From the NCBI GenBank assembly GCA_027627225.1, contig CM051025.1:56793681-56857680 (forward strand): a stretch of 64,000 bases of DNA, given 5' to 3'. Positions 1-12,184 of the stretch are shown in pieces. Within the stretch, counting starts at the first letter, position 1, and each line of letters opens with the position of its first letter. The notes under the pieces are model-generated. The model had not been told where the DNA came from and made no database searches. It was given only the letters and a program-made list of their open reading frames with translations. The stretch comes from Congeria kusceri (Eukaryota > Mollusca > Bivalvia > Myida > Dreissenidae). Position numbers and translations under genes: made by a program.

Positions 1-1406
1 GTACATACAACTGTTTAAGCTCAGATCTTTAATATTGGCATACCAGAGGTAGAACATTTAAAGTAGTGTTAAAATTTAATTCTATTGAGTGTAGATGCAG
101 TCACAGGCTTTTAGATAACACTGCTAACTGTTGACAACATTCAAACATGATTTTAAAGCTATGACTCTCGCTATTTTCTGGCAAGTTGTCTAAATCTTTA
201 ATCATGGAGAACCTGGTTCATATCTTCATTGCAGTTGATAGTATACATTTTCATAAAATTTTCATGAAATGTTAAGTTTCCGTTATAATGAAATCAGTAA
301 AAAAAAATCCAAAATATTTAGGCCTATATAAATTTGCAGTAATGTAATGTAAATTCTGCACACTTTTGTTCATGTACATGTACTTAAAATGACATATTTT
401 GTCAATGATTGCCATTTAGACATATTTATTTTCACCATTAGACAGAATGAGATGGGACAAGCAGTGAAAGATGTTGCAAAATCTAGTGTAGTAAAGTAAG
501 ATGAAATGTAAGTTTTATTTTTTTACATTAAAATTTTATTGATTTTGAAATAGCTACATTATTAGTTACATGACTCGTAGCAAGAGCTCAATATAAGTTT
601 ACTGACCCTGTAGCGCACCATACGGGGTCAGTAGGAAGCCATGTAACAAATTTTATCTAACCGAGTACCATTATTTTTCCCATTGTTGCGTCAAAATTGA
701 AAAAATAACAGTTTGTTTATGACCATCAAATATTAACTGCTACCGACATAGAATGGAATAATTAACGGTCAGCATGTGACCAGGCTAAAGAAATAACAAG
801 CTATTATTTTGCACAAAGTAAGATAACTATATATAATATATTTAATAATTATGTGACTGTTGGATGAAAATCAAGTGTATCATGCAAGGCTGAGAAACAT
901 GTTAGTGGATGTTCTCTTGTATCATGTCTCATCACGTTGAACCAGGTCCTAACTATGACAGTGTTGATATATATGCATACCGGTAGGTACAGTAATTGAG
1001 CTAAAATATTTACAGAGTTATCGTTGTTGAAAATTATTCTATTTGTACATGTATTTCATGTTTGATACTAATGTATGTTGTAAATTAATGGATTCTCAAA
1101 TAACTGTACACATGTCCACAACAAGATGATGTTTCACACATAGTTCCCAAATGTTGATGCCACATAAGTAAAATGTCATTGTGTAATGTATATAAGATAA
1201 TATATGTGTAAATAAATGTAACAAGGTTACATGGTTTAAATTTCAATATGTACTGTTTGTATATGTTGTGCAAATCACCATTTGTTTATTACAACTGAAT
1301 GTACCATTTTACTGTTTGCATCTAAGCACATCATGGAATTTGCTCTTATGATGTGGGGCCCATATCACATATCTCTATTTGCATTATATTCATTTTATAC
1401 ATACAG

Positions 1407-1482
1407 AAGAGTGAAATGGATGTTAGTGTGGATGCAGGGTGGCAGAAAAGAGGAAGTGGAAAGGCATATAATAGTTTGTCAG
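1407..1482 (+). pseudogene. Possible exon fragment of a Mutator-like transposase protein
   Basis: Bounded by TACATACAG and the donor GTAACA; encodes KSEMDVSVDAGWQKRG and then SGKAYNSLSG. The VSVDAGWQKRG...S.SG pattern recalls the first-Asp segment of the 'Mutator-like transposase domain' proteins of invertebrates. No adjoining exon joins convincingly. An exon-like piece at 450-502 (ending GTAAA|GTAAGA) does not match in phase. Whether this belongs with the exonuclease fragment 370 bp downstream is unknown. Confidence 0.4.
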
Positions 1483-1850
1483 GTAACAAGGTTATGATTA
1501 ATGTCCATAATGTTAATACTGTAAGTCCTTTATGTAGACCATCTATTCCACTGCTTATATTCTTGAATCATCATGTTTAAATTCTTGAGGACATTATATA
1601 ACAATTGTATGCAACATAACTGCGAATAAAATGCTGAATATTTGTCTGATGACAATAGTAGCTTGTGAGTTAACTCAGTAAATCAATTGTAAATACCAGT
1701 AATGGTTTATCTAGCATAGTAAACATATTAAGGCTGTCTGACATCCTCGCCCATTTGTGTTTTGTAACTTTCCCAACTTGCAATAGACTAGCAAAACAGA
1801 GTTGACATGCTTTAAGTTTCATGACAGTTATAAACATTATTTTGTTTTCT

Positions 1851-2637
1851 AGAGCGTACTTCTCATATAGTACAGATTGCGACTGTGCACGAAGCTGGCC
1901 AGTTTTCCATGCATGTGATGCCGAAAAAGATGTCCTCGAAAGCATCAGAGGTTACAGGAGTGATGATTGTTGGCCAGTCCATGATTCTCAAAGGCCGTGC
2001 AGTAGAAGCTGCCTCAATCAAGCATGCTTTGGATATTTTCTTACATTCTTACAAAAATGCCAGAAATGCTCGCCAATCATTTTAGTTGGACATAACATTG
2101 AATCATTTGATTGCTAAGTATTGCTTCATGCTTGGCAAAATTGTGGTAAACTTTCTGAGTTTCAAAGATACGTCCATGGGTTTAAGGATACATATAAAAT
2201 GTTCAAAAAGTGTTTCCCAAATATGAAATCATACAAGCAAGAAAAATTAGTTCTTATAGGTGAGTCATACATGGCACACAGTGCATTACACGATGTAGTA
2301 GCTTTAAAAAAGTTGTTAAAGTCTGTTAATCTGGAACGAACAGTTCTAAACAAATTTGCATTCTGCCAAGACAGAGCAATAGTAGCATATAATGTTTCAC
2401 AACTGTTGCATCAAATCTTTACAACCAATTATTGACCAAAAAATTATCAGTCAAGGTGTTGCCAGGTCCAAAGCAGGAAGTGGATTACAGTTTAAACATC
2501 TGTGTGTTTCTTCAAAACGGTATGGAGTGGAAGGCTTAAGGAGTCTACTGTCAGAGGTATCAAATGGACAAATACGGGTCACACAATCAGAAAAAATAAT
2601 AGTGGCTATTGCAAATTATGTTTCTCAGTACCACTAA
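1851..2637 (+). pseudogene. Decayed DEDDh-type 3'-5' exonuclease gene fragment
   Basis: After an intron-like acceptor (TTGTTTTCTAG, ending ~1849) the sequence encodes RTSHIVQIATVHEAGQF and on to ~2080. It then needs a frame change to read LVGHNIESFDC (ExoII-like GHN..FD), has an in-frame TAA at 2115-2117, and continues in that frame to 2435 with ESYMAHSALHDVVALKKLL (ExoIII-like H-x4-D). A second frame change near 2400-2420 leads to QPIIDQKIISQG ... to a stop at 2637. The catalytic DxE exon expected upstream was not identified. Two frameshifts plus one nonsense codon mark it as a pseudogene of a DnaQ/TREX-like exonuclease. Confidence 0.55.
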
Positions 2638-2704
2638 TTTGAAACAACTTGACATAGATAGTATGCCCACTAACATTTTTATGAATATGTTTAAAATCAG
2701 ATGA

Positions 2705-3385
2705 CACCTGTTGAACAAAGTTGCACTACTCATTGTGAAACATTGTTGTTCCACTCATTGAGAAATATTGTTGATCTACTCATTGAGAAACAGTGTTGTT
2801 CTACTCATTGAGAAATATTGTTGTGCTACTCATTGAGAAACATTGTTGGGCTACTCATTGTGTAAAATAGTTGCACTACTCATTGTGAAATATTGTTGTG
2901 CTACTCATTGAGAAACAGTGTTGGGCTACTCATTGTGAAGTATACTTGAGCTACGGATTGAGAAACACAGTTGCACTACTCATTGTGAAATGCTACTAAT
3001 TGAGAAACAGTGTTTTGCTACTCATTGAGAAACATTGTTGGGGTTCTCATTTTGAAATATAGTTGCGCTACTCATTGAGAAACATTGTTGTGCTACTCAT
3101 TGTGAAATATAGTTGACTACTCATTGTGAAATCCTGATTGTGCTACTCATTCTGAAACATTGTTGCACTACTCATTGTGAAACCTAATTGTGCTACTCAT
3201 TGTGAAACACAGTTGCACTACTCATTGTGAAACACATGTGCACTACTCATTGTGAAATATAGTTGTGCTACTAATTGTGAAATATACTTGTGCTATTCAT
3301 TGTGAAATATAGTTGTGCTACTCATTGTTATCCTAACTTGCAATACTCATTGTGTACACCTGTTGCACTACTCATTGTGAAAATA
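2705..3385 (+). repeat. Minisatellite, ~23-25 bp unit CTACTCATTGTGAAACATTGTTG
   Basis: About 27 imperfect tandem units, recognisable by the core CTACTCATTG followed by AGAAACA or TGAAATA and TTGTTG. Unit length wanders, so no reading frame persists. It lies just downstream of the decayed exonuclease fragment. Confidence 0.85.
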
Positions 3386-3399
3386 ATATGTTATTCAAA

Positions 3400-6300
3400 A
3401 GTATTGTAACTTCAAAACTACATCAGTTATTTACTTGACAATTAGAATGTACCTTTTTCATCAACTCCAACATCAAATGCAACAACTCTGTTTTGTATTT
3501 TGACAGAGTTATGCCCCTTTTTCATATAGATTTTATGGTTAAAGTTTATATTCAAAAGTCTTACAACTTATAAACTACACAAGTTATTCACTTGCATCTG
3601 GGAATATATCATACTCATCTATTCCAGCATCATATGCAACATTCTCCATAACTCTGTTTTGGATTATAGAATAATTATGAACATTTTCACATAGCTTTTT
3701 TCAGATTTAAGTTTGTATTAAAGAGTTTTATAATATGTACCAACTGTTACACTATGAATAGTTGAGTGTGCTGTCCTCTGACAGCTCTTGTTATAAAACT
3801 GTTCATTATTTGGAGATGGATGTATTTCGTACAAAACTGACGTCTCTACCTCCACGGTAAAGGTCACGACTTGAATTTTGTTTGATAAAATATCCTCTGT
3901 GGGTGTGTGTCTTGTTTGATAAAAAATGACTCTGTGTTGAAATTATATGTCAACTTTGCTTTCTTGAAAACAGGCTAGACATGTTGTCGATAGGCATGTA
4001 CATATGTAGTTTCATTGCATATTTACATATATGAGCTTTTATATTGTCATTCTGGAGATAAATGTGAAGGCATACATGTGCCTTTTTGTCTAAAGGAAGT
4101 TACACACCTTTTAAATATGCATTTTTTTGTACTGTCAATGCCATTTTATGACTGAACTTGTACATTAATAATATTTATCTAGAATGTATAACACTTGTCT
4201 TATTCCTATAATAATATCCTGTATAAATATATGATAAAATAATTGTTTTAAACATAAAATCGTAATATGTTGTCTTTTTTTCCCATGTTGTATAATAAAA
4301 GTAATTCATGTATTGTGGCTATTGCAGCTAGATGAGATTAACAAAATTTACCGCACATTGGGATAAGATTTGTTTCATTGGAATTGCAAGTGCATTACAT
4401 TGTGTATGCAATATTTGTTCAAGATAAAAATGCATTTTTTTGAAACATCTTCAGTCTTATCACAGAGTGGTATATTGGTAAAAGGTTTTAAACTTCTGTT
4501 TCAAAAATAGTGATAACTTTCCGGCATCAAGATGTCCAAGCTCAAAAAGAAAGTGATCAGCTATCATTCTATCTCAATATTTATTAATTTTATCTCTTAA
4601 TGAATGCTTCTGGAGTATAACATTGAATTTGTGTAAAGATATTTATTGTACACATTTTCTCAATACTATTTATTAGGTATGTCGGATTGAATCTTGCTAT
4701 TTGTATAGCTACTTGCAGTGTTTTAGTTATACTTTATATATTTTCTAAAATATATGTTGATAATAATATGGCTATAATAACACATTTGTATGCCCATTAT
4801 TGAGAAACTATCTTTTGAAAGTGAGAAATGAAATACATATACAACAATTCATAAGATAATATAAAATGGAAAAAAGTGGGTGGTGTAATTAAGTAGGGAT
4901 ATGTGAATACCCATAATCTATTTTCCTTTTTTTAAATTGTTGTTATAAATATGTTATTTAGTATATATCACTTAATGATAGTGTACTGATTTGTTATTGG
5001 TAGAAATACATTGGGTTTTTATTGAGACTTGGCAACATACTGTTGAATTGATATTTAGGGTATTTTTCAAAATAAGTTCAATTTTAAAACAGCTCTAGCT
5101 AAAAAAATATTCACGGTGACCCATCAATTTCTTTATCTATATTTTATGCTAAATTACTTGGCTTGAATGTATTAAAAGCTCATGAACTTTTGGATATTAT
5201 TACCAGCAAAAAAGTATGTATATGTATTGCATGTCAGCGAATTTCACTTTGTAGTAAATTTGTCAAAACTAATACAGATTTGTAAACTCAAAAGACTTCT
5301 AAACATATATTTAGTGTTCCTTTTTCTGTATTTTAATTTGTTCAGAATGATAAATGAAGATTATGCTTGTTTAATAATTACAATATGGCAATTTTTTCAA
5401 AAACTATATGGTATTAAAAAAACTTGATTATCTGAAAATAATTCACGGTGACCCCCAATTTTTATTTCATATTTGTGACAAATACATAAGTGACTATCAG
5501 CATACACAAAATTAGAACATTCTGAATATTCTGAATAATTGCCTGAAACGATCGTACATCCTTAAACCGGTTTTAACACCCAATGCTTTGCATTAGCCGT
5601 TCCAAGGCGGTGGTCGCAGTTTAAATCATTTGTATGTGTTTTGGTGTGTTGTATGTACTGCCCTGTATTGTATTGGCAATCGGTCACTTGCCTGAAATAA
5701 AGGATCTGTGGATGGTTATAAGAGATTCTCTCCTGGTAATGTCTATGTAGTTTCATTATTCCTATATTTGTATAATGATACAATTGTGTTCCTTTTTCTA
5801 CTTTCATTTTCAAGATAAGTTTGATCCTATAATTTGAAAACTATACGCGGTATTCACTTGAAATTTGGAATGTAAAATTTGCATCAAATACTACATTACA
5901 CACAACAATTATTATAACTATGTTAATATATTTGGGTTTATTAATCGGAAAAACAGTTAACTATAATACGAGTGTTTTATACATGTATTTTTCTTTCGAT
6001 AGAGAAGAACTAGGGTACCATTCTCTAACCTTTATTTACAAGTCTTTTTTCTAGGTTTCTTTCTCCTGTCCTCTTTCAAACAAAAGGATCAACTAAATAT
6101 CTTCAAAAAGTCGAGCGCGCTGTCCTCTCACAGCTTTTTTATGTTCGGTTTTATTTCGAGTCTTGCTCATACATAATTGAGAAACTTATCATATTCTGTA
6201 TAATAAACTATGTTCATTACTACAATTGTACACAGATAAATTTTAACAGCGTACAAATTAAAGTCTGAAATCAAAAGAAATTTAGATGTTTTTAGAATAG

Positions 6301-6440
6301 CACGTGTCAGGAAATGTACAGAAATGTACAAGGTTACGCCACCCAGAGCACATTTGTGATAATAGGTCAATACAGAAACACAGCAACACGATGCTTATTT
6401 AAAAGGTCTATGACTACCTATTGCACTATAAATTTATTAA
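3400..6440. other. No gene seen; AT-rich non-coding sequence
   Basis: Short ORFs only, none with domain-like composition. Two short stretches (5105-5135 and 5440-5465) share TTCACGGTGACCC, suggesting old repeat fragments. Phrases such as AACTCTGTTTTG / TTATGCCCC.TTTT..ATA at 3480-3530 and 3645-3700 are pieces of the 'ataactct' tandem repeat family found elsewhere in the window. Confidence 0.6.
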
Positions 6441-6446
6441 AATGGA

Positions 6447-6990
6447 GTGTCATCGAAAAGAGCCTCAAGGGGGTAATTTCATTTTTAAAAATCTGAAATT
6501 GAGATATTAAAACTAGCATGTAATAACAGTTAAAATAATGTGTATATCATGGAAAAGGAGTTTTTGCATTTTGAAATAAAAATCAAGTTATATTATGGGG
6601 TGTGTTTGTTTGGCCCTTTTCATGCGTACATTTTGACGTCAGAATTATGAGTTTTGTGTTTAACCATATTTTACAAATGTAACATTACAAAGATGAATTC
6701 TGACAGAAGGGCGCGCTTTAACCAACTGCGCCAATCTGCTTTGTAAGTTAACATCTGTAAAATATGGTTATACAAAATGGTCACAATTCTGACGTCAATA
6801 TGTAAACATGAAAAGGGCCAAACAAAAAAGACCCACATAAAAAATTGATTTTTATCTCAGAATGTAAAAAAATATTTTCCTATGATATACTTCTTATTTT
6901 AACAGTTATTATATGCTATTTTTATATCTGTATATCTTAATTTCCAATTTTTTAAAGAAGTTACCCCCTTGAGGCCCTTTTTTCGACATA
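6447..6990. repeat. Long foldback (inverted repeat) element, ~540 bp
   Basis: The left arm begins CATCGAAAAGAGCCTCAAGG and the right arm ends CCTTGAGGCCCTTTTTTCG. Inner arms match as TTTGGCCCTTTTCATG / CATGAAAAGGGCCAAA and TTGACGTCAGAATT / AATTCTGACGTCAA, with AACCATATTTTACA / TGTAAAATATGGTT closer in. The centre (~6700-6740) contains GCGCAGTTGGTTAAAGCGC on the minus strand, resembling a tRNA box A. A diverged half copy of the inner arm lies at ~58915-58990. Confidence 0.75.
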
Positions 6991-7679
6991 GTACATTTAA
7001 ACAAAACAAAAATGGCTATCGTGTTTATGCCATCAATGCATTACGCTACTGACGTCATACATGTGCAGTGTCATGACATTTGGTGTATTATAGCCAAGTA
7101 CCATGCAGTTGAAGACAGTGACTTACAATTGTTTTACCCAAATAATGGATTTTTCCATATAGGCGGAGCAGCACTCATTCGTTACGTAATATTTTGTGTA
7201 GAACGTTAAAAAGTCACGAAGACAGGATTAAAGTGCTCAACATACATACAGGAGACTTGGTGTAGCTTAAGTTTATCACAGAAAGAAACACACATCTTAG
7301 TCGTGAACATTACGGAAATTAGTTTCCACATTCAAATAACGCAAATGATTAAGTTGGATGAAGACTGAATAATCGTGTTCGTAACCTAATCGTAGAAGTA
7401 CTTGACTTGCGGCTAGGAAGATCTTGTTTCGAATCCCGTTAAAGTATGGTTATTGTAATAAGGAATGCAGTGCATAAATAAGAAACAGTCGTTTATTTTG
7501 AGTCCGATTTTCCCGCAAATCATATGTATTTTAATACTGACACTTTTATATTAAGCCACAGAAGGTTTACTACAACAATGATCTCATACTGATTTCCTTT
7601 TACTACGCATTAGATGTAAAATGTAATATCTAATGATAACCAGGTACGTGAATGCAATTATTCCAACATGACGAGCGCA

Positions 7680-7980
7680 GAGGTTTCTAAAGACAAAGAA
7701 TAAAATTCACCGTTGTTAAACTCCAATAAACAACCGGAAAAAATAGTTCCGAAACTATAAAATAATTCAAATTGTAATTTTAGAAATTGTTGTCAGGTCA
7801 TGTTAGAATCAAAACAATGTTTGCTTAATCGTTGTTTATCGGCTAATTAACACCGATTGCTCATTCTGATGCGGTGTATTAAACAATTCAGGGTAACGCC
7901 CAAATGGTTTAATTCATACACATCAGAACTCCAAATGGTTGTTTGCTAGCCGATACACAACTCTAAGTCGAAAATCATGT
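7680..7980 (+). repeat. Dispersed repeat with hairpin core, copy 1
   Basis: ~300 bp alignable by eye to 50480-50800: shared AAAGACAAAGAA, CGTTGTTAAAC, GTCA.ATCATGTTAGAATC, GTTTATCGGC, TTCTGATGCG, GGTTTAATT and CATCAGAACTCCAAAT. The last 130 bp form a hairpin whose arms are TGTTTATCGGC and GCCGATA.ACA. It has the character of a MITE. Confidence 0.65.
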
Positions 7981-7999
7981 TTAAATATAAAATAAATGA

Positions 8000-10550
8000 A
8001 TACAAAATTGAAAAAAAGATAAACATAACATGTAAAGCCATCATACAGTTAAAACACGTTCTTTAGGTTTTCCAAACTATATTCAAAGTAAACAAACGAA
8101 GTGTACGCCGACCGGATATTGCGATTGGATGTCAATAGAACAGTGTATATTTAGAAACATGGGTAAGTGAAATCTGATATTGTTTGCATTTTTCAAAACC
8201 TTTGAGCTATGTGAGGTACTGTATTATATCAAGAAATAGTTTATTTACCTACTGGGATGCATCGAATGTCTGTCGCCGTTCAAATATTGCCGAATTCACT
8301 TACTATTATGCTAATCTCATTGTGTCGTTTTCATACCCGACGATTTCATGATGATATTTTTCGCATTTAAGTGTATATTCTTATGAATAGTCAACATAAA
8401 AAAACTTAAAAATAAATTTACTTTGCCAAAACGGTGACATATAATGTCTGAGTCTTAGCTTTGTACACAATCTATTGTAAAGTATGCAAGGTGAACAATT
8501 TGAAAACTGTACGTATCTTGCGTGAATTTAACAAATGATCTGTACACGACTTGCAATTGTACTGTACCGTTATTTGTGATTATTCATTTGCGATTCAATA
8601 CATATTTTTGCAGTATTTAATCAACTGTCGATGACAAAAACTACTAGTTTGATTCATTTTCAGGGTAAGGTTAACCTGACAGTATATGCGATGTTGTTCG
8701 CTTACATTTTTGTTGACAGAATAATTTTGTAAGAGTTGCTTTCCTTTTGGTTTTTTACTTTGGTATCGAGCTAAAAGTTTTGCGGTATTTTTCATTGCAT
8801 GTCGTTTCATAACGTATGTATTGCTAGTCAAAGACATATTTGAAATTGCTTTCCTATCCTTCGTTTTAATGTGCATTATTAATTGTTTTCTATAAAAAAA
8901 TATATAGTATTTATTACAAACTTTTGCAATTTACTGGTATATTTTAAGTATTTGTGTAATAAGTAATTTCTTTCTTTTTGAAACAATCACTCTTATAATA
9001 TTTATTTCCTTCTATTGCAGTTTTTTTTTCAATCTTCGCACTGATGGTTATATCTACACATGTTTTAAATAAACAATAAAGTTATGATGTCTACATTCCA
9101 TTTATAGCCTCCGATCTTTATCTTTAAAATACAATTACTGCATTAATTTTAATCTGCAATACAATACTGTAGCATATAATCAACGGTAAAATAAAAACAA
9201 ACACTTCATAGCATTGCAGGAAACGTACAGAATTTTCGCAAGACACGGTACAGAACACATTCGTTCGTTAAATCGCAAGTAAGGTTCAATATCAACTGCA
9301 AGAAACGTACAGTCGGCATATTTTTAAGCCCCGCTTTAAATGACTCGTAATTTGCTCATAATCGTGATTTATTATAAAACTCAATAACATTAAGATATAT
9401 AGATAATTACACAAATGCAAACGCCTGACAACAAAGGAAACAAGAAGAAAAACAGCTAAATTTATGTTTTTGTTCTTGTGTCAACCTGAACTCGCTAAGC
9501 ACTGTTATGATTAAGAGGAAAGTATACAATACGATGCTTATTTGAGTTTTTCAGAATGGTTTATATGGAACAGATAATTTTTCTAAAACAAGATACATAC
9601 ACATTCATTTGCATGCATCCAAAATATTACCACTTTTTCATCACCCATGTTTAGAATTTTACACTGTTCAATTGACATCCAATTGCAATGTCCGGTCAGC
9701 GTACAGTTCGTTTATCCACAGTGTATATTGCTGTTCACTTAGCAATTATACGTTTTTCTGTATTTGTTTTTGGACGCGGGGAGGGGGGGTACATTAGTAG
9801 TACCTTCAGGCTTCAGTGCTCAGCTTGTTTGGCTTTTAGGGGAAGGTTGTGGGTCCTTTCGTTATTTACAATCATTAGACAAGACGATGTCCCCTGTACT
9901 AATCTATTAGATGTTGATTATAGTGTCAATGTCTCTCTGCATAAGCTGTTTTTTTTTCAGAACAACACATTCGTATGAGTGCGGCTGCCTCTAGTTTGAC
10001 CTGTTGATGTTATTTTACCAAATTTTGTCCGTGTTCTTTGTTGTTGTTGTTTTGGAATATTGCACTAAATTTACTTTCATAAAAACGTAATCATTGTAAA
10101 TTTCCGATGCGCATACATAATTACCTTGTGTGCAAATCACATATTAATCCAAATTAAATGAAAAATACTTTTTAATATTCAACAAGTTTTTATTTTGTTA
10201 CACAATCCCATGTTAATTCCAATATATGTATATTTCTGCACTACCATTTAAATCTCCAATTTATCCAATGCAATTTTTTTTAAAGTTTTTACACCCTTGA
10301 CATTTTCCCAAGAAAGCTAATTAATTAATGCTCTTTCGACAGTGCTTGCATGCATTGTTCTGAAACAGTAGATTGATGCTTCTTCACCAAGTCAAAGCAC
10401 TTTTATGTCAGACCGACACCATTGTTGCTGTTGCTAACGGCTTGGAGATTTAGAAGCCAGGTTAATTGATCACGTCGCGCTTTCGCTCTTCTAAGTTGTG
10501 ACATGCGTTATTATCAATGACTGTGCTTTTAATGGATTTTATCTACAATC
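8000..10550. other. No gene seen
   Basis: AT-rich sequence with scattered stops in all frames; the longest open stretches (under 100 codons) show no recognisable motif. Purine- and pyrimidine-run motifs such as a G-rich tract at ~9778-9790 are the only notable composition. Confidence 0.5.
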
Positions 10551-10559
10551 ACAAGAGGT

Positions 10560-11490
10560 TCAAACATCCGTGTTCCTTATTTTTATAGAACAGCAGTGAA
10601 AAATGAAGTCTCGATCCTAAACATAGTCCGTTTTTTGCTTTTTTCACAAACAAGGGCCAATAACTATGTTGTTTGTACCGCAATCTGGGCAATTATTTGC
10701 TTTATTATGCGATCTTATGGCCATACACGCTCTGTGCAAGTTGATTAAGATTAGATGAAAAATGAAGTTTCTATATTGCACAAAGTCCATTTTTTGCAAG
10801 TTTTCTCATTTAAAAAGGGGAAATAACTCTAGTGTTCCTGGTTCCTTTTGGCCCATCATGGCACCCAAATGAGATCTTATAGTCATATATAACTGTGTCA
10901 GTTTAGTCAACATTGAATGAAAAGTTTATTTTCTATCGAAACTGAAAACCAATTGTTGACAAATTATTGATTTTTTTTTACAAACAAGGGGCAATAACTC
11001 TGGTCTTTTAAGTCCGATTTGACCCATAATTGACATCAACTGAGACTTATGGTCATACACAAACTGTGCACGTTTTGACCAAAAAAAAGTATCTGTATTC
11101 CAATTTTGTATTTTATTTTCTCTCTTTTCTCGTATACAAGACACAAATTCTGATGTTTATACCCCAATCTAGACCATTTTTGGACTATTTTGAAATCTTA
11201 TGCTCATCCACATGCTGTACAAGTTTGGTCAAGATCGGATGAAATGCTTGTATGGTGCACAAAGTCCATTTTGCAGTTATTTTTCATGAAAAAGGGGCAA
11301 TAACTCTCGTGTTCTAGTCCGATCTAGCCCATTATCCAAAATGTTCAAGATTTTAATGTCATTCACAAACATAGCAAGTTTGGTCAAAATTGCATAAAAG
11401 GTGAAGTCTCTATCGCGTCCGACGGACGACGCAGGACAGTCCCCCTATATCAATAGCTCACCGAGCACTTGGTGCTCAGGTGGGCTAAAA
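10560..11490 (-). repeat. Bivalve-type tandem element, 'caaggggcaataactct' units
   Basis: Four to five ~180-bp units, each with ACAAACAAGGGGCAATAACTCT, 'ctcatccacatgctgtacaa'-like text and a TTGGTCAAGAT box. A terminal block at ~11417-11490 reads GTCCGACGGACGACGC ... CTCACCGAGC ... GGTGCTCAGGTGGGC. Further decayed units run on to ~11950. The block at 37340-37710 ends in a related way (GCTCAGGTGAGCTAAAA). Confidence 0.7.
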
Positions 11491-12062
11491 ATGAAGCTTT
11501 AAAGCAGCAGACAATACATTTTTGCATTTGTTCTCATGCAATGGGCAATAACTCTGGTGTTCATCGTACGCTCTGGCCCACTATCAAACCCAGCAGAAAT
11601 TGTATGGTTATACGCAAACTACGCGAGTTTGGTCACGTTGAATGAAAAATTAAATCTTTATCGCGACTGCAAACCAGTCGTTGACAAATTACTCTTTTCA
11701 ACAAACAAGGAGAAGTAACTCTAATGAGTTTATTCTGACCTGGCCCATATTCGACTTAGAGCTAATATTTATGTACAAACAATGCACGTTTAGTCAAGAT
11801 AAGATAAACGAGGTCTATATCCTGTATATATTGTTTTTGCATTTTTTTTTACAAACAACGGGCAATAAGACAGGCGTTTGCTGCACGTTCTGGGCGTTTG
11901 TTGGTTCTTTTCTGAGATCTTATGGCTGTAGACAGGCATTACAAGGTTTGGTCAGGATTAGATGTAAAATGAAGGCTATAATATGTTTTACATTATATAC
12001 CAATAAACTATCTAAAACTAATGCACAATTACAGGCTATACAGGAATCAGCCGACAAAACAC

Positions 12063-12178
12063 GTGGCACGCCGGACTGGATGATTACTCCCTCACTTCGG
12101 CGGCAAAGTCTGCAGCAACACCAGGTCAACAGCACGCCGAGCACGATCACTGCGATAATAACAACAATCGGAAACCAC
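12063..12178 (-). pseudogene. Orphan membrane-segment exon, paralogue of the exon at 56106-56239
   Basis: Open reading WFPIVVIIAVIVLGVLLT, then WCCCRLCRR and GVIIQSGVP. It begins after TTCCAG with one base completing a codon and ends CCAC|GTGTTT, exactly the same phases as the membrane exon of the Cys-rich gene at 56 kb (WVPIVGG...HSAVP). The helix, Cys cluster, Arg pair and VI(I/H)..(G/A)VP end are shared. No matching signal-peptide, ectodomain or tail exon was found within the window on this side. It may be an exon of a second gene whose other exons I cannot see, or a relic of a tandem duplication. Confidence 0.6.
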
Positions 12179-12184
12179 CTGGAA

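Noticed and set aside
450..502. Possible upstream exon of the Mutator-like fragment
   Set aside because: It has acceptor- and donor-like ends, but its phase does not join to the exon at 1407-1482 and the peptide is not recognisable.
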